Of a stretch of DNA of 55,163 nt, positions 9,576 to 19,725 are shown in pieces. Where the stretch lies: NCBI GenBank assembly GCA_937872985.1, contig CALMUW010000097.1, forward strand, positions 1-55,163, given 5' to 3'. The notes under the pieces were generated by a model that saw only the letters and a program-made list of their open reading frames with translations, had not been told where the DNA came from and did not search any database. Position 1 is the stretch's first letter, and each line of letters opens with the position of its first letter. This stretch comes from an uncultured Alphaproteobacteria bacterium. GTDB lineage: Bacteria > Pseudomonadota > Alphaproteobacteria > Rhizobiales > Aestuariivirgaceae. A program made the translations under genes and the position numbers.

Positions 9576-11165
9576 TCAGGCATTTTCCGGGGTCACGCCC
9601 GCCTTCACCAGCTTGAAGGTGATGGCGTCCAGCAGCGCCTGGAAGGAGGCCTCCACGATGTTGGCCGAGACGCCCACGGTGAACCAGCGGTTGGCGCTCC
9701 TGTCGCGGCTTTCAATGAGCACACGGGTGGTGGCGTCGGTGCCGCCGTTCAGGATGCGCACCTTGAAGTCCACCAGTTCCATGTCCTCGATGTGGCGCTG
9801 GTATTGGCCGAGATCCTTGCGCAGGGCCACGTCGAGGGCGTTCACCGGGCCGTTGCCCTCGCCCGCGTTGAGATAAATCTGGTCGTCCACCTTCACCTTG
9901 ACCACGGCTTCCGTGTGCATCCTGCCGTCCTGCTGCTCCACGATGGCGCGGAAGGAGAGAACATCGAAGTAATGCGGCACGGTGCCGAGGGTGCGGCGCG
10001 CCAGAAGCTCGAAGGAGGCGTCGGCCCCGTCATAGGCATAGCCCTGCATCTCGCGTTCCTTCACCTCGCGCAGCAGGGCGTCGAGGCGCGGGTCGGTCTT
10101 CTTCACCGCGAGACCGATGCGGTCCAGTTCGGCGATGAGGTTGGATTTCCCCGCCTGATCGGAGACGAGAATGCGCCGCCGGTTGCCGACGCTTTCCGGT
10201 TTCACATGCTCATAGGTCTCCGGCTCCTTGGCCAGGGCCGAGGCATGAATGCCGGCCTTGGTGGCAAAGGCCGAGGTGCCGACATAGGGTGACTGGGCAT
10301 TGGGGGCGCGGTTCAGCAGTTCGTCGAAGGCGCGCGAGACGGAGGTCAGACGTTCGAGGCGCTTGGCGGTGACCCCGGTTTCAAAGCGGCTGGCATAGCG
10401 CTTCTTCAGGCAGAGGGTGCCGATGAGGGTGACGAGATTGGCGTTGCCGCAGCGTTCGCCAATGCCGTTCAGGGTGCCCTGGATCTGGCGCACGCCCGCA
10501 TCGACGGCGGCCAGCGAATTGGCCACCGCATGGGCCGTGTCATTATGGGCGTGGATGCCGAGGTGATCGCCGGGGACGACTGTGGTGACGGCCTTGACGA
10601 TGGCGGTCACTTCATCGGGCAGCGTGCCGCCATTGGTGTCGCAGAGCACCACCCAGCGCGCGCCGCTCTCGTAGGCGGTGCGGGCCACGGCCAGAGCATA
10701 ATCAGGATTGGCCTTGTAGCCGTCGAAGAAATGCTCGGCGTCGATCAAGACTTCCTTGCCCGCGTCGAGACCGGCCTTCACCGACTCGCGCACCGAGTCC
10801 AGGTTCTCCTCGTTGGTGCAGCCCAGCGCCACGCGCACATGATAGTCCCAGGACTTGGCGACGAAGCACACGGCTCTGGACCTGGCCTGCAACAGGGCCT
10901 GAAGGCCGGGATCATTGGAGGCGGAGCGCCCGGCGCGCTTGGTCATGCCGAAGGCGGTGAAGATGGCCTTGCTGGGGCGCTCGGCGGAAAAGAGCGCCGT
11001 GTCGGTGGGATTGCCGCCGGGATAGCCGCCCTCGATGTAGTCGATGCCGAGGGAGTCGAGCAGACTCATGACCGCTATCTTGTCGTCCACGCCGAAGTCG
11101 ATGCCCGGCGTCTGCTGACCATCGCGCAGCGTGGTGTCAAAGAGGTAGAGGCGTTCACGGGTCAT
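9576..11165 (-). CDS. cimA: (R)-citramalate synthase
   Basis: A 529-residue member of the alpha-isopropylmalate/homocitrate synthase family. It begins with the catalytic barrel motif FDTTLRDGQQTPG at residues 9-21 and has the metal-ligand region HAHNDTAHAVANS. The C-terminal part has the LeuA-type regulatory fold. This length and the form RDGQQTPG rather than RDGEQSPG are characteristic of the CimA group (TIGR00977), which condenses pyruvate and acetyl-CoA to citramalate for threonine-independent isoleucine synthesis. A 2-isopropylmalate or related activity cannot be fully excluded from sequence alone. It lies 42 bp downstream of the tiny coupled gene that follows cysS, so cysS-small protein-cimA probably form one operon. 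Confidence 0.93.
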   Translation of the reverse strand: MTRERLYLFDTTLRDGQQTPGIDFGVDDKIAVMSLLDSLGIDYIEGGYPGGNPTDTALFSAERPSKAIFTAFGMTKRAGRSASNDPGLQALLQARSRAVCFVAKSWDYHVRVALGCTNEENLDSVRESVKAGLDAGKEVLIDAEHFFDGYKANPDYALAVARTAYESGARWVVLCDTNGGTLPDEVTAIVKAVTTVVPGDHLGIHAHNDTAHAVANSLAAVDAGVRQIQGTLNGIGERCGNANLVTLIGTLCLKKRYASRFETGVTAKRLERLTSVSRAFDELLNRAPNAQSPYVGTSAFATKAGIHASALAKEPETYEHVKPESVGNRRRILVSDQAGKSNLIAELDRIGLAVKKTDPRLDALLREVKEREMQGYAYDGADASFELLARRTLGTVPHYFDVLSFRAIVEQQDGRMHTEAVVKVKVDDQIYLNAGEGNGPVNALDVALRKDLGQYQRHIEDMELVDFKVRILNGGTDATTRVLIESRDRSANRWFTVGVSANIVEASFQALLDAITFKLVKAGVTPENA

Positions 11166-11207
11166 GATGGCGGCTTTCGCGAGAGTTCATAAGATGAGTC
11201 CGAAAAT

Positions 11208-11357
11208 TCAGACAAGGCCTTGATAATGCAGGGCGAAATAGATAACGAGGGCAAGGATGACGAGCTTGATGATGATGTAGTAGATCCAGCGTTTGGGGAA
11301 CGGCAGGGTGTTGTGCCAGTCCTCCGGGCGCTTCGGTTCCGGTGTCGGGTCGGTCAT
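11208..11357 (-). CDS. 49-residue single-pass membrane protein coupled to cysS
   Basis: A small gene found by reading the gap between cysS and cimA. Its ATG (11357-11355) overlaps the cysS TGA in an ATGA arrangement, a strong sign of translational coupling. The product starts [20 protein letters not shown], has an acidic and proline-rich N-terminus, then PKRW and one hydrophobic helix (about residues 25-44, rich in I/L/V/Y), ending HYQGLV. The topology is probably N-in with the helix in the inner membrane. I do not recognise the family. The clean start, the coupling and the membrane helix in a GC-rich genome (where chance helices are rare) argue that it is real. Confidence 0.7.
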   Translation of the reverse strand: MTDPTPEPKRPEDWHNTLPFPKRWIYYIIIKLVILALVIYFALHYQGLV

Positions 11358-12712
11358 GATTTCACCTCCCAGGATGTGGTGCCGTCCTTGTTGTCCTTGA
11401 TGGCGATGCCCATGGCGGCGAGGTCATCGCGGATGCGGTCACTCTCGGCCCAGTTCTTCGCCTGGCGTGCGGCAAGACGGGCGTTGATCAGTGCACTGAT
11501 TTTTTCGTCATCGACGGCGGGGGCGGCCCGGCGCAGGCGGGCGGGATCGCCCGACAGACCAAGCAGGCCAAGCGCCCCGCGCAGCTCCGCCGGATCATCG
11601 AGGGCGAAAAGTTTCGCAATGGCGAGCGGCGTGTTGAGGTCATCGTACAGGGAGTCGAGAACCGCGGCGGGAATGCGCGCCGCCCCGGCCCCGCCCGCCT
11701 TGTCATAGAGCCGTTCCAGCGTGGCCTGGCCCTCCACCAGTGCCGCCGTGGTCCAGTCGATGGGCTGGCGGTAATGGGTCTTCAGCATGGCAAAGCGCAA
11801 CACGTCGCCAGGCCACGGCCTGCCGCCGAAGTCGGCGCTCTCCAGAAGCTGGGCGATGGTGAAGAAATTGCCCAGGCTCTTGGACATCTTCTGGCCTTCG
11901 ACCTGAAGGAAGCCGTTGTGCAGCCAGTAGTTCGCCATGACACTGGTGCCGTGGGCGCAGCGCGACTGGGCGATTTCGTTTTCGTGGTGCGGAAAGATGA
12001 GGTCCAGCCCGCCGCCGTGGATGTCGAAGACCTGGCCGAGATAGCGCCCGGACATGGCCGAGCATTCGATGTGCCAGCCGGGGCGGCCACGGCCCCAGGG
12101 ACTGTCCCAGCCCGGCTCTTCCGGCGATGACTGTTTCCACAGCACGAAGTCGCCGGGGTTTTTCTTGTGGTCCTTCACGTCGATGCGGGCACCGGCCTGC
12201 TGGTCCTCGAGCTTGCGGTTGGAAAGCTGGCCATAGTCAGCCATGGAGGCGACATCGAACAGCACCTCGCCCGCCGCCTCATAGGCGTGGCCGCGCGCCA
12301 GGAGCGCCGCGATGATCGCCTGCATCTCCGGGATGTTGTCGGTGGCGCGGGGCTGCACCGTGGGTTCAAGACAGCCCAGGGCGGTCACGTCCTTCTGATA
12401 TTGCGCGGCGGTTTTTTCCGTCACTTGGCGGATGGCGTCGTTGAGCGGCAGGTGGGGATAGTCACGCAGGGCCCGGGCGTTGATCTTGTCGTCCACGTCG
12501 GTGATGTTGCGCACGTAGGTGACGTGTTCCGGGCCATAAAGGTGGCGCAACAGGCGGAAGAGCACGTCGAATACAATGGCGGGCCGCGCATTGCCGATGT
12601 GGGCGAAGTCATAGACCGTGGGGCCGCAGACGTAGAGGCGCACCTGCGCGGGATCGATGGGCGTGAAGGCCTGCTTCTGGCGGGTGAGGGTGTTGTAAAG
12701 CACAAGCGGCAT
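11354..12712 (-). CDS. cysS: Cysteinyl-tRNA synthetase
   Basis: A class I aminoacyl-tRNA synthetase of 452 residues, cytosolic, monomeric, charging tRNA-Cys. The zinc ligands are visible: Cys29 in YVCGPTVYD, Cys217 in HIECSAM, and His/Glu in PHHENE (about 242-246). The ATP-binding signature is HIGN at 38-41 and KMSKS lies at 275-279. The length is normal. The upstream 185-bp gap to the GST gene holds the likely promoter. The stop codon overlaps the start of the small membrane protein gene, and cimA follows. Confidence 0.98.
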   Translation of the reverse strand: MPLVLYNTLTRQKQAFTPIDPAQVRLYVCGPTVYDFAHIGNARPAIVFDVLFRLLRHLYGPEHVTYVRNITDVDDKINARALRDYPHLPLNDAIRQVTEKTAAQYQKDVTALGCLEPTVQPRATDNIPEMQAIIAALLARGHAYEAAGEVLFDVASMADYGQLSNRKLEDQQAGARIDVKDHKKNPGDFVLWKQSSPEEPGWDSPWGRGRPGWHIECSAMSGRYLGQVFDIHGGGLDLIFPHHENEIAQSRCAHGTSVMANYWLHNGFLQVEGQKMSKSLGNFFTIAQLLESADFGGRPWPGDVLRFAMLKTHYRQPIDWTTAALVEGQATLERLYDKAGGAGAARIPAAVLDSLYDDLNTPLAIAKLFALDDPAELRGALGLLGLSGDPARLRRAAPAVDDEKISALINARLAARQAKNWAESDRIRDDLAAMGIAIKDNKDGTTSWEVKS

Positions 12713-12897
12713 GGGTTTTCCCGGCTTTGCCGGCCCGGCTTCGCTTATGGTGTGAAAGGAACAAGCGGCGCCCTGCCAGCGATTGAGCTAGCTGATAATA
12801 ATCCCGCAAATGATGAAGGGGCGCTGCGACATGGGGGCAAAATGGCGGATTGGCGCGCATTCGTCAAGGTGATGGCGCAACCCCCGCCTCCCGAACT

Positions 12898-13584
12898 TCA
12901 GCTTTTGGGCTTCTGGCCGAAAAGGTTGGCGCGCTCCTCGTCGGTCAGGGGAGTCGCATAGCTGGCCTTGGCATCGGCATAGACCTTCTGCACCGCCGGG
13001 CGGTGCCCCACGCGCTCGAACCACGCCTTGAGATGGGGGAAGTCGCCGATCGTCTGCCTGTGCTGCTCGTGCGGCACGATCCAGGGATAGGCGGCCATGT
13101 CGGCGATGGAATAATCACCGGCAATATAGTCCCGGCCTGCCAGCTGCTGGTTCAGCACCCCGTAAAGACGCGTCGTTTCCTTGGTATAGCGTTCAATGGC
13201 GTAGGGGACTTTTTCGGGGGCGTAGTGGTTGAAGTGGCCGTTCTGGCCCGCCATGGGGCCAAGGCCGCCCACCTGCCAGAACAGCCATTCCAGAACCCCG
13301 GTGCGGGCGCGGGTGTCGCGCGGCAGGAATTTGCCGGTCTTGTCGGCGAGATAAGTGAGGATGGCGCCGGATTCGAAAACCGAAAGCGGCCCCTGCCCGT
13401 CCGCCGGGTCGGTATCGACGATGGCCGGAATGCGGTTGTTGGGCGAGATGGCGAGAAAGGCGGGGGCGAATTGCTCGCCCTTGCCGATGTTGATGGGGTG
13501 GAGGCGATAGGGCAAGCCCGCCTCCTCCAGGAAGATCGTGATCTTGTGGCCGTTGGGTGTGCCCCAGGAATGGAGTTCGATCAT
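12898..13584 (-). CDS. Glutathione S-transferase family protein (YfcG/Nu-class-like)
   Basis: A 228-residue GST with an N-terminal thioredoxin fold containing SWGTPNGHKITIFLEE and the cis-proline region NNRIPAIVD, then the ESGAILTYLADKTG glutathione-binding motif, and an all-helical C-terminal domain with YSIADMAAYPWI. The TPNGxK signature is that of the YfcG/YghU (Nu) class, which has disulfide-bond reductase rather than classical transferase activity; this assignment is from family resemblance. The ATG at 13584 fits that motif spacing and lies 10 bp after the aroG stop. An in-frame upstream start inside aroG adds only an arginine-rich tail. Probably co-transcribed with aroG. Confidence 0.9.
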   Translation of the reverse strand: MIELHSWGTPNGHKITIFLEEAGLPYRLHPINIGKGEQFAPAFLAISPNNRIPAIVDTDPADGQGPLSVFESGAILTYLADKTGKFLPRDTRARTGVLEWLFWQVGGLGPMAGQNGHFNHYAPEKVPYAIERYTKETTRLYGVLNQQLAGRDYIAGDYSIADMAAYPWIVPHEQHRQTIGDFPHLKAWFERVGHRPAVQKVYADAKASYATPLTDEERANLFGQKPKS

Positions 13585-13594
13585 CCTTGCTCCC

Positions 13595-14989
13595 CTATTC
13601 CGCCGCCTCCATGGAATCATCCAGCGGCGGCGGCCGCGTGGCCATGGACTTCTTGATTTCCTCGGCCAGAAGGAAGGCCAGTTCCAGCGCCTGGGTGGCG
13701 TTGAGGCGCGGATCGCAGAAGGTGTGATAGCGGTCGTTCAGATCCTTGTCGCTCAGCGCGCGCAGGCCGCCGGTGCATTCGGTCACGTCCTTGCCGGTCA
13801 TTTCCACATGGATGCCGCCGGCATAGGAGCCTTCCGCCTGATGGATGGACATGAAGCTGCGCACCTCGGCCAGGATGGAGTCGAAGGGACGGGTCTTGTA
13901 GCCGCTGGTGGACTGGACGGTGTTGCCGTGCATGGGATCGCAGGACCAGACCACCACCCGGCCCTCGCGCTTCACCGCGCGGATCAGCTCCGGCAGGTGC
14001 TTGTCGATCTTGCCGGCGCCGAAGCGGGTGATGAGGGTGAGACGCCCCGGCTCATTGTCGGGGTTCAGCGTGTCGATGAGGCGGATCAGGTCGTCGCCCT
14101 TCATGGTCGGGCCGCATTTCAACCCGATGGGATTCTTGATGCCGCGCATGAATTCCACATGGGCATGATCCGGCTGGCGGGTGCGGTCGCCCACCCAGAG
14201 CATGTGGCCGGAGGTGGCATACCAGTCGCCGGTGGTGGAATCGACGCGGGTGAGCGCCTGTTCATAGCCGAGCAGCAGGGCTTCGTGGCTGGTGAAGAAG
14301 TCGGTCTGGCGCAGTTGCGGCGCGGTTTCGGCGTTGATGCCGCAGGCGCGCATGAAGCCCACCGCCTCGGTGATGCGGTCGGAGAGTTCCTGGTAGCGCT
14401 CGAAGGCGGGCGAGTCCTTGATGAAGCCGAGCGTCCAGTTGTGGACATGCTCCAGATTGGCATAGCCGCCCTGGGCGAAGGCGCGCAGCAGATTCAGCGT
14501 GGCGGCCGACTGGCGATAGGCCATGATCTGGCGTTCGGGATCGGGTTCGCGGCCCTCCCTGGACAGGGCGGAGTCGTTGATGATGTCGCCGCGATAGATG
14601 GGATAATCGACGCCATCCACCTGTTCGCTCGGATTGGAGCGCGGCTTGGCGAATTGTCCGGCAATGCGCCCGACCTTCACCACCGGCTGGCCGCCGCCGA
14701 AGGTCAAAACCACCGACATCTGGAGGAAGACGCGGAAGAAGTCGCGGATATTGTCGGCGGAATGTTCGGCAAAGCTCTCGGCGCAGTCGCCGCCCTGCAG
14801 CAGGAAGGCCCGCCCCTCGGCCACCTTGGCCAGGCGGCGCTTCAGCTTGCGCGCCTCACCGGCGAAAACCAGCGGCGGAAAGCCCGCCAGCCGTTTCTCC
14901 ACCACGGCGAGCCTTTCGGCATCGGCGTAATCCGGCATTTGCTGCACCGGGAAGTGCCGCCAGCTATCCGGGGTCCAATTTGAAACCAT
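13595..14989 (-). CDS. 3-deoxy-7-phosphoheptulonate synthase, class II
   Basis: Class II (plant-type) DAHP synthase, the first step of the shikimate pathway. It joins phosphoenolpyruvate and erythrose-4-phosphate in the cytosol. The start [11 protein letters not shown] (14989) is the standard N-terminus for the family and gives 464 residues; the frame is open 22 codons further upstream but that part is not conserved in character. Visible signatures include [12 protein letters not shown], the [14 protein letters not shown] substrate loop, [13 protein letters not shown], and [10 protein letters not shown] near the metal site. It heads the aroG-GST pair. The divergent 157-bp region upstream should carry its promoter. 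Confidence 0.96.
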   Translation of the reverse strand: MVSNWTPDSWRHFPVQQMPDYADAERLAVVEKRLAGFPPLVFAGEARKLKRRLAKVAEGRAFLLQGGDCAESFAEHSADNIRDFFRVFLQMSVVLTFGGGQPVVKVGRIAGQFAKPRSNPSEQVDGVDYPIYRGDIINDSALSREGREPDPERQIMAYRQSAATLNLLRAFAQGGYANLEHVHNWTLGFIKDSPAFERYQELSDRITEAVGFMRACGINAETAPQLRQTDFFTSHEALLLGYEQALTRVDSTTGDWYATSGHMLWVGDRTRQPDHAHVEFMRGIKNPIGLKCGPTMKGDDLIRLIDTLNPDNEPGRLTLITRFGAGKIDKHLPELIRAVKREGRVVVWSCDPMHGNTVQSTSGYKTRPFDSILAEVRSFMSIHQAEGSYAGGIHVEMTGKDVTECTGGLRALSDKDLNDRYHTFCDPRLNATQALELAFLLAEEIKKSMATRPPPLDDSMEAAE

Positions 14990-15146
14990 TTCCCTTACCT
15001 CACGCAAACGAACGGCCAGATATACACAAGGCGGCGCCGGCTTTCCAGACGGCAATCCTGCAAGTTTGAATCAAGCTGGCAAGACTTCGTTAACATTCTG
15101 CCCATAGTCTTGCAGGCTCCGAGGGAGCGGGGTTAGAGGCGCGCCA

Positions 15147-15416
15147 ATGTGGCAGGCTGTTCTAGAGGCGAGATGGGCGGAGCTGAGCGCGTTTTTTAGC
15201 GCCGGCAATCCCCCGATCATTACCCAGATTCTGGTGCTCAATACGTTGGTTTTTCTGGTGCACCTGATCCGCAAGGCCCGGGGCGCCAACAAGCTGCAAT
15301 CGCACACCGCCTATTATGTCCAGGGCGTTCTGATCCTGGCCAACCTTTATATTATCTTCGAGCGCAACCTGAGCATGCCGAGCCTCCCGTCGGTGCGTTA
15401 CATCCCCTACTGGTAA
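15147..15416 (+). CDS. Small two-helix membrane protein of unknown function
   Basis: An 89-residue protein. AGAGG at 15135-15139 gives a good Shine-Dalgarno 7 bp before the ATG. There are two likely membrane helices, about residues 24-41 (ITQILVLNTLVFLVHLI) and 55-73 (YYVQGVLILANLYIIF), separated by a basic loop (RKARGANK), which predicts a cytoplasmic loop and both ends outside. The C-terminus is Pro/Ser-rich and ends YIPYW. I do not recognise the family. It is divergent from aroG and convergent with the DUF2093 gene, 3 bp apart, so it is probably monocistronic. Confidence 0.75.
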   Translation: MWQAVLEARWAELSAFFSAGNPPIITQILVLNTLVFLVHLIRKARGANKLQSHTAYYVQGVLILANLYIIFERNLSMPSLPSVRYIPYW

Positions 15417-15419
15417 GCC

Positions 15420-15644
15420 TCAGCCTCTCGCCGGGGCAAGCATGAGATCAGCAAAGGCTTCTGCCGCCGAGCGGTAGGCAATCTGCTTGTCGACGTTCCA
15501 GTATTTGAGATCTTCCAGCGGAATGGGATCGCCGGTGACGGCGCAACGCACGAAATCGCCATCCTCGAGCACCGCGTAGTCGGCGTCGAGATAGCGCAGC
15601 CTGGCTTCGCGCCGGGCGGGAAAGGGCGGGGTGCGGAACACCAT
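15420..15644 (-). CDS. DUF2093 family small protein
   Basis: A 74-residue soluble protein with the DUF2093 core: RYLDADYAVLEDGDFVRCAV, then TGDPIPLEDLKYWNVDKQ. This family is conserved in alphaproteobacteria and is commonly encoded immediately downstream of xseA, exactly as here (29 bp after the xseA stop). The function is unknown. The frame continues 31 codons upstream into xseA, but the ATG at 15644 begins right before the conserved block. The CAVTGDPIPLE segment resembles a single-cysteine zinc-ribbon remnant; that is only an impression. Confidence 0.85.
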   Translation of the reverse strand: MVFRTPPFPARREARLRYLDADYAVLEDGDFVRCAVTGDPIPLEDLKYWNVDKQIAYRSAAEAFADLMLAPARG

Positions 15645-15673
15645 GGCGGCGGTGTAGCAAAGAGCGCGGGCAG

Positions 15674-17074
15674 TTAGAAGAGCGACCCTTGATCGCGGTC
15701 CCGGTTGGCGTGGACGCCGACGCGGCCATCGGCCCATTCGATCTCCAGGGCCTGACCGGGCTTGACCGCAGCGGCGGCGCGCAGCGGGGCACCCCTGGCG
15801 TCACGCACGATGGCATAGCCGCGCGCCAGAACCGAGGTGTAGTTGAGTGAGGCAAAGAGCTTGGCCTCGGCGGCCAGCCGGTCGCGGCGGCGGGACAGCG
15901 ACTGGGTGAGCGCGCGGGCCGCCCTGCCCCATTGGTCGGCAAGGCGGCGGCGCTGGTCGGCAAGGCGCTGGGTGATGGGCCGGAGCGACAGGCGGCCGGT
16001 GGCGCGGGCCAGGCGCAAGCCATGGACGGAGAGATTGGCCGAGAGGCCATGGGAGAGTTTTCCGCCCGCCAGGTCCAGGCGCTGGCGGGCCAGCGCCATG
16101 AGGTCATCGGGCTTTGGCAGGGCGCGGGCGGCGGCGCGCAGCCGGATGCGGCGCTCGTCCATGGCGCGCGTCAGCCCCCTACGGTGGCGCGCGCCGAGGG
16201 AAGCGAGTTCAGCCAGCAGGTCGGCGCGCACCGGCACGGCCTTCTCCGCCGCCGCGGTGGGCGTGGGCGCGCGATAGTCGGCGGCGTGGTCGATGAGGGT
16301 CGTATCCGTCTCATGGCCGATGGCGGAGATGAGCGGCACCCGGCTTGCCGCCGCCGCGCGCACCACCACTTCCTCGTTGAAGGCCCAGAGATCTTCCAGC
16401 GAGCCGCCGCCGCGCGCCACGATGATGAGATCCGGCGGGGTGGCCATGGCGTTGAAGCCCTGAATGGCCGCGGCCACTTCGCCTGCCGCCGTTTCGCCCT
16501 GCACGCGCACCGGCCAGACCATGACATGGCGCGGGAAGCGGTCATTCAAGCGGTGAAGAATGTCGCGGATGACCGCGCCGGTGGGCGAGGTCACCACGCC
16601 GATCAAACGCGGCAGATGGGGCAAGGGGCGCTTGCGGGCGGGATCGAACAGGCCCTCGGCGGCGAGCCTCCTGCGCCGCTCTTCGAGCAGGGCCATGAGC
16701 GCACCCACACCCGCCGGTTCGATGTTCTCGATGATGATCTGGTAGGAGGACTTGCCGGGATAGGAGGTGATGCGCCCGGTGGCGATGACCTCCAACCCCT
16801 CCTGCAACCTGGCCCTGAGCCTGCCGAAGGAGCCGCGCCAGATGACGGCATCGAGCTTGGCGCCTTCGTCCTTGATGGAGAAATAGGCATGGCCCGAGGA
16901 GTGCGCGCCCCTGTAGCCCGAAATCTCGCCCCGGACCCGGACATGGCCGAAGGTGTCCTCCAGCGTGCGCTTGAGGGCATGGGAAATCTCGCTGACGGAA
17001 TATTCCATCAGGTTGGGCTGGCCGGGCGCGATGATCTCGCCGGTTTCGGGATCGTATTCCGGGTTTTCCGCCAT
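15674..17074 (-). CDS. xseA: Exodeoxyribonuclease VII large subunit
   Basis: The large catalytic subunit of ExoVII, a single-strand DNA exonuclease acting from both ends; it works with several XseB small subunits. The 466-residue product starts at [14 protein letters not shown] (17074). The N-terminal OB fold includes [23 protein letters not shown]. The catalytic domain has [18 protein letters not shown] and the motifs [16 protein letters not shown] and [28 protein letters not shown] basic coiled-coil region follows. An upstream in-frame extension of 52 codons covers the purD promoter and is rejected. xseB is not in the window. Divergent from purD (76 bp). Confidence 0.97.
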   Translation of the reverse strand: MAENPEYDPETGEIIAPGQPNLMEYSVSEISHALKRTLEDTFGHVRVRGEISGYRGAHSSGHAYFSIKDEGAKLDAVIWRGSFGRLRARLQEGLEVIATGRITSYPGKSSYQIIIENIEPAGVGALMALLEERRRRLAAEGLFDPARKRPLPHLPRLIGVVTSPTGAVIRDILHRLNDRFPRHVMVWPVRVQGETAAGEVAAAIQGFNAMATPPDLIIVARGGGSLEDLWAFNEEVVVRAAAASRVPLISAIGHETDTTLIDHAADYRAPTPTAAAEKAVPVRADLLAELASLGARHRRGLTRAMDERRIRLRAAARALPKPDDLMALARQRLDLAGGKLSHGLSANLSVHGLRLARATGRLSLRPITQRLADQRRRLADQWGRAARALTQSLSRRRDRLAAEAKLFASLNYTSVLARGYAIVRDARGAPLRAAAAVKPGQALEIEWADGRVGVHANRDRDQGSLF

Positions 17075-17150
17075 GGCTTTTGCTTTGATTCCGCCACCAT
17101 CAAATGCGAGAAGGCGAGCGAATGCAAGGTGAGTCACAGGACGGGCGGAG

Positions 17151-18416
17151 ATGAAGGTTCTGCTGATCGGGTCGGGCGGGCGCGAACACGCGCTGGCGTG
17201 GAAACTGGCGCAGTCGCCGCTCCTGACCACGCTCTATTGCGCGCCGGGCAATCCCGGCATCGCCGGGCTCGGACAGTGCGTGGCGCTGGATGCGGCGCGG
17301 CATGATCAGGTGATCCGCTTCTGCCGCGACACGGGGGTTGATTTCGTTGTCGTGGGGCCGGAAGCGCCGCTGGTGGCGGGGCTGGTGGATGACCTGGCGG
17401 CGGCGGGCATTCCCGCCTTCGGGCCGACGAAATTCGCCGCCCAGTTGGAAGGCTCCAAGGGTTTCACCAAGGACATCTGCGCGCGTTACGCCATTCCCAC
17501 CGCCGCCTATGGCCGCTTCCGGGATCATGCGGCGGCGCTGGATTATCTGAAAGCCAAGGGGGCGCCCATCGTCATCAAGGCCGATGGACTGGCGGCGGGC
17601 AAGGGGGTCACCGTGGCCATGACCATGGCCGAGGCGGAGGCGGCACTGGCCGATATTTTCGCCGGGCGCTTTGGCGAGGCCGAATGCGTCATCGAGGAAT
17701 TTCTCGAGGGCGAGGAGGCCAGTTTCTTCGTGCTGGCGGACGGCGAGACCGTCTTGCCGCTGGCCACCGCACAGGATCACAAGCGGGTGGGCGACGGCGA
17801 CGTGGGGCCCAACACCGGCGGCATGGGGGCCTATTCCCCTGCCCCGGTCATGACCGAGGCCCTGTGTGCCGAGGCGCTGGAAAGGATCGTGAAGCCCACC
17901 GTGCAAGCTCTGAAGGACATGGGCCATCCCTATCGCGGCGTTCTCTATGCTGGCCTCATCCTCACGCGCGCGGGCCCGAAGCTCATCGAATACAATGCGC
18001 GCTTCGGCGATCCCGAAACCCAGGTGCTGATGATGCGGCTGAAAAGCGATCTCCTGCCGCTGCTTCTGGGCAGCGCCAAAGGGGGGCTTGCGGGCATGAC
18101 AGCGGCGTGGCGCGCGGAGGCGGCGCTGACCGTGGTCATGGCGGCGGAGGGCTATCCCGGGGACGTGGTAAAGGGAAGCGAAATCAAAGGATTGGATCAT
18201 GTTTATGGGAAAATGATTCAGGTCTTCCATGCGGGCACGGCGCAGCGCGATGGCCGGCTTGTAGCCCATGGTGGGCGCGTGTTGAACGTGACCGCGCTGG
18301 GTGCCAGCGTGAAGGAGGCGCAGGCTGCCGCCTATGCGGCGGTGGACCGGATCGACTGGCCGCAGGGCTTCTGCCGCCGCGACATCGGCTGGCGGGCGGT
18401 GGAGCGCGGCGCATGA
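17151..18416 (+). CDS. purD: Phosphoribosylamine--glycine ligase
   Basis: GAR synthetase, second step of de novo purine synthesis, joining glycine to phosphoribosylamine with ATP. It is 421 residues long with the N-terminal [19 protein letters not shown]ossmann motif. The ATP-grasp core includes [14 protein letters not shown], the [22 protein letters not shown] loop and [11 protein letters not shown] metal-binding region. The last part (about bases 18171-18230) is locally AT-rich compared with the rest. The TGA overlaps the ATG of the patatin gene (ATGA), so the two are co-translated. Confidence 0.98.
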   Translation: MKVLLIGSGGREHALAWKLAQSPLLTTLYCAPGNPGIAGLGQCVALDAARHDQVIRFCRDTGVDFVVVGPEAPLVAGLVDDLAAAGIPAFGPTKFAAQLEGSKGFTKDICARYAIPTAAYGRFRDHAAALDYLKAKGAPIVIKADGLAAGKGVTVAMTMAEAEAALADIFAGRFGEAECVIEEFLEGEEASFFVLADGETVLPLATAQDHKRVGDGDVGPNTGGMGAYSPAPVMTEALCAEALERIVKPTVQALKDMGHPYRGVLYAGLILTRAGPKLIEYNARFGDPETQVLMMRLKSDLLPLLLGSAKGGLAGMTAAWRAEAALTVVMAAEGYPGDVVKGSEIKGLDHVYGKMIQVFHAGTAQRDGRLVAHGGRVLNVTALGASVKEAQAAAYAAVDRIDWPQGFCRRDIGWRAVERGA

Positions 18417-19261
18417 GCGGCACCCCGCAGCCGAAGATCGGCCTGGCGCTGGGCGGCGGCGCGGCGCGCGGCATTGCCCACATTCCCCTGCTCGAAGTCT
18501 TTGACGAGATGGGGGTGAAGCCCGCGGTCATTGCCGGCACCAGCATCGGGTCATTGGTGGGCGTGGTCTATGCGGCAGGCATCAGCGGCGCGGAAATCCG
18601 TCAGCATACGGAGCGTCTCTTCGGCCACCGCCTTGACCTGGCTCGCCATCTCTTTGGCATCCGCAAGGCGCGGATCACCGACCTTCTGTCGCTGGCAAGC
18701 TTTTCGTCGCTGCACATCCAGACGGAAAAGCTGGTGGACATGCTGTTGCCCGACGATGTGCCACGCCGCTTCGAGGACCTTGAAATCCCCTTCAAGGTGG
18801 TGGTGACCGACTATGAGCAGATGACGGAGCGGGTCATCGACACGGGGCCGCTCGTTCCCGCCATCGCTGCCTCCATCGCCATTCCCGGCATTTTCCAGCC
18901 GACGCGGCTCGACGGCCGCCTGCATGTGGATGGCGGCGTGACCAATCCGGTGCCCTTCGACCACGTGCGCGAGGGGATGGATTTTGTCGTCGCCGTGGAT
19001 GTGACGGGCAGGCCGCGCGCGGTGGGAGCCAAGACGCCGTCCAACATGGAGGTCGCGGTGGGGTCCATGCACATTATGTTCCACCGGCTGGCAGAGATGC
19101 GGCGGGCCCTGAACCCGCCCGACATCTACCTGCGGCCCGCCGTGGAGCAATTCGCCTCGGGCGATTTCCTGCGCTGGCGGGAAATCATGGCCGCCACCAC
19201 GGAGGCACAGGAAAACCTGCGCCGCGCGCTCAGGGTTCGTCTGGCCGAAGCGGACGCCTGA
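18413..19261 (+). CDS. Patatin-like phospholipase (RssA/NTE family)
   Basis: A 282-residue serine acyl-hydrolase. It has the oxyanion loop GGGAARG at 14-20, the nucleophile motif GTSIG at 42-46 (Ser44) and the second dyad residue in HVDGG (Asp173). This Ser-Asp dyad defines the patatin fold; bacterial members act on phospholipids or lysophospholipids at the inner face of the membrane. No signal peptide is seen. The ATG lies inside the purD stop (ATGA overlap), so it depends on purD translation. The 3' end overlaps the convergent tadA gene by 32 bp. Confidence 0.93.
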   Translation: MSGTPQPKIGLALGGGAARGIAHIPLLEVFDEMGVKPAVIAGTSIGSLVGVVYAAGISGAEIRQHTERLFGHRLDLARHLFGIRKARITDLLSLASFSSLHIQTEKLVDMLLPDDVPRRFEDLEIPFKVVVTDYEQMTERVIDTGPLVPAIAASIAIPGIFQPTRLDGRLHVDGGVTNPVPFDHVREGMDFVVAVDVTGRPRAVGAKTPSNMEVAVGSMHIMFHRLAEMRRALNPPDIYLRPAVEQFASGDFLRWREIMAATTEAQENLRRALRVRLAEADA

Positions 19262-19706
19262 GGGCGAAGAACGCCCTGAGCAGACGGGCGGACTCACCTT
19301 CGCCGATGCCGCCATAGACCTCGGGCCGGTGGTGGCAGATGGGCTGGCTGAAGAAGCGGGGGCCATGTTCAACCGCGCCCATCTTGGGGTCGCCTGCGCC
19401 GAAATAGACCCGGCGGACGCGGGCGAAGGACAGGGCGGCGGCGCACATGGCGCAGGGTTCGAGCGAGACATAGAGATCGCAGTCGATGAGGCGCTCACTG
19501 CCGAGCCTGGCTGCCGCCGCGCGGATCACCAGCACTTCGGCGTGGGCGGTGGGGTCCTTCAGTTCCAGCGTGCGGTTGCCGGCGCTGGCGATGACCTCGC
19601 CCGCGGCATTGACCAGCACGGCCCCCACCGGCACCTCGCCCCGCCCCGCGGCGGCTTCCGCCTCCTTCAGGGCGCGCAACATTGGCTCTGGCACTTTCAG
19701 CTTCAT
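19230..19706 (-). CDS. tadA: tRNA-specific adenosine deaminase
   Basis: Deaminates A34 to inosine in tRNA-Arg(ACG), allowing decoding of CGC and CGA. It is 158 residues long with the zinc site HAE at 55-57 (His55, catalytic Glu57) and PCAMC at 84-88 (Cys85 and Cys88). The GAVEHGPRFF region is the TadA-specific loop. It is divergent from rluB with only 19 bp between start codons, so the promoters must overlap the opposite coding regions. Confidence 0.96.
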   Translation of the reverse strand: MKLKVPEPMLRALKEAEAAAGRGEVPVGAVLVNAAGEVIASAGNRTLELKDPTAHAEVLVIRAAAARLGSERLIDCDLYVSLEPCAMCAAALSFARVRRVYFGAGDPKMGAVEHGPRFFSQPICHHRPEVYGGIGEGESARLLRAFFALRRPLRPDEP

Positions 19707-19725
19707 CGTGCGACATGAGCCTGAA

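Noticed and set aside
12713..12897. Possible small gene between cysS and the GST gene
   Set aside because: Frames crossing this 185-bp gap run into the flanking genes and lack ribosome sites or recognisable protein features; it is more likely the cysS promoter region.
17684..18412. Upstream extension of the patatin frame through purD
   Set aside because: It would add about 243 Arg/Gly-rich residues before the patatin oxyanion loop; the ATGA overlap with the purD stop gives the natural start.
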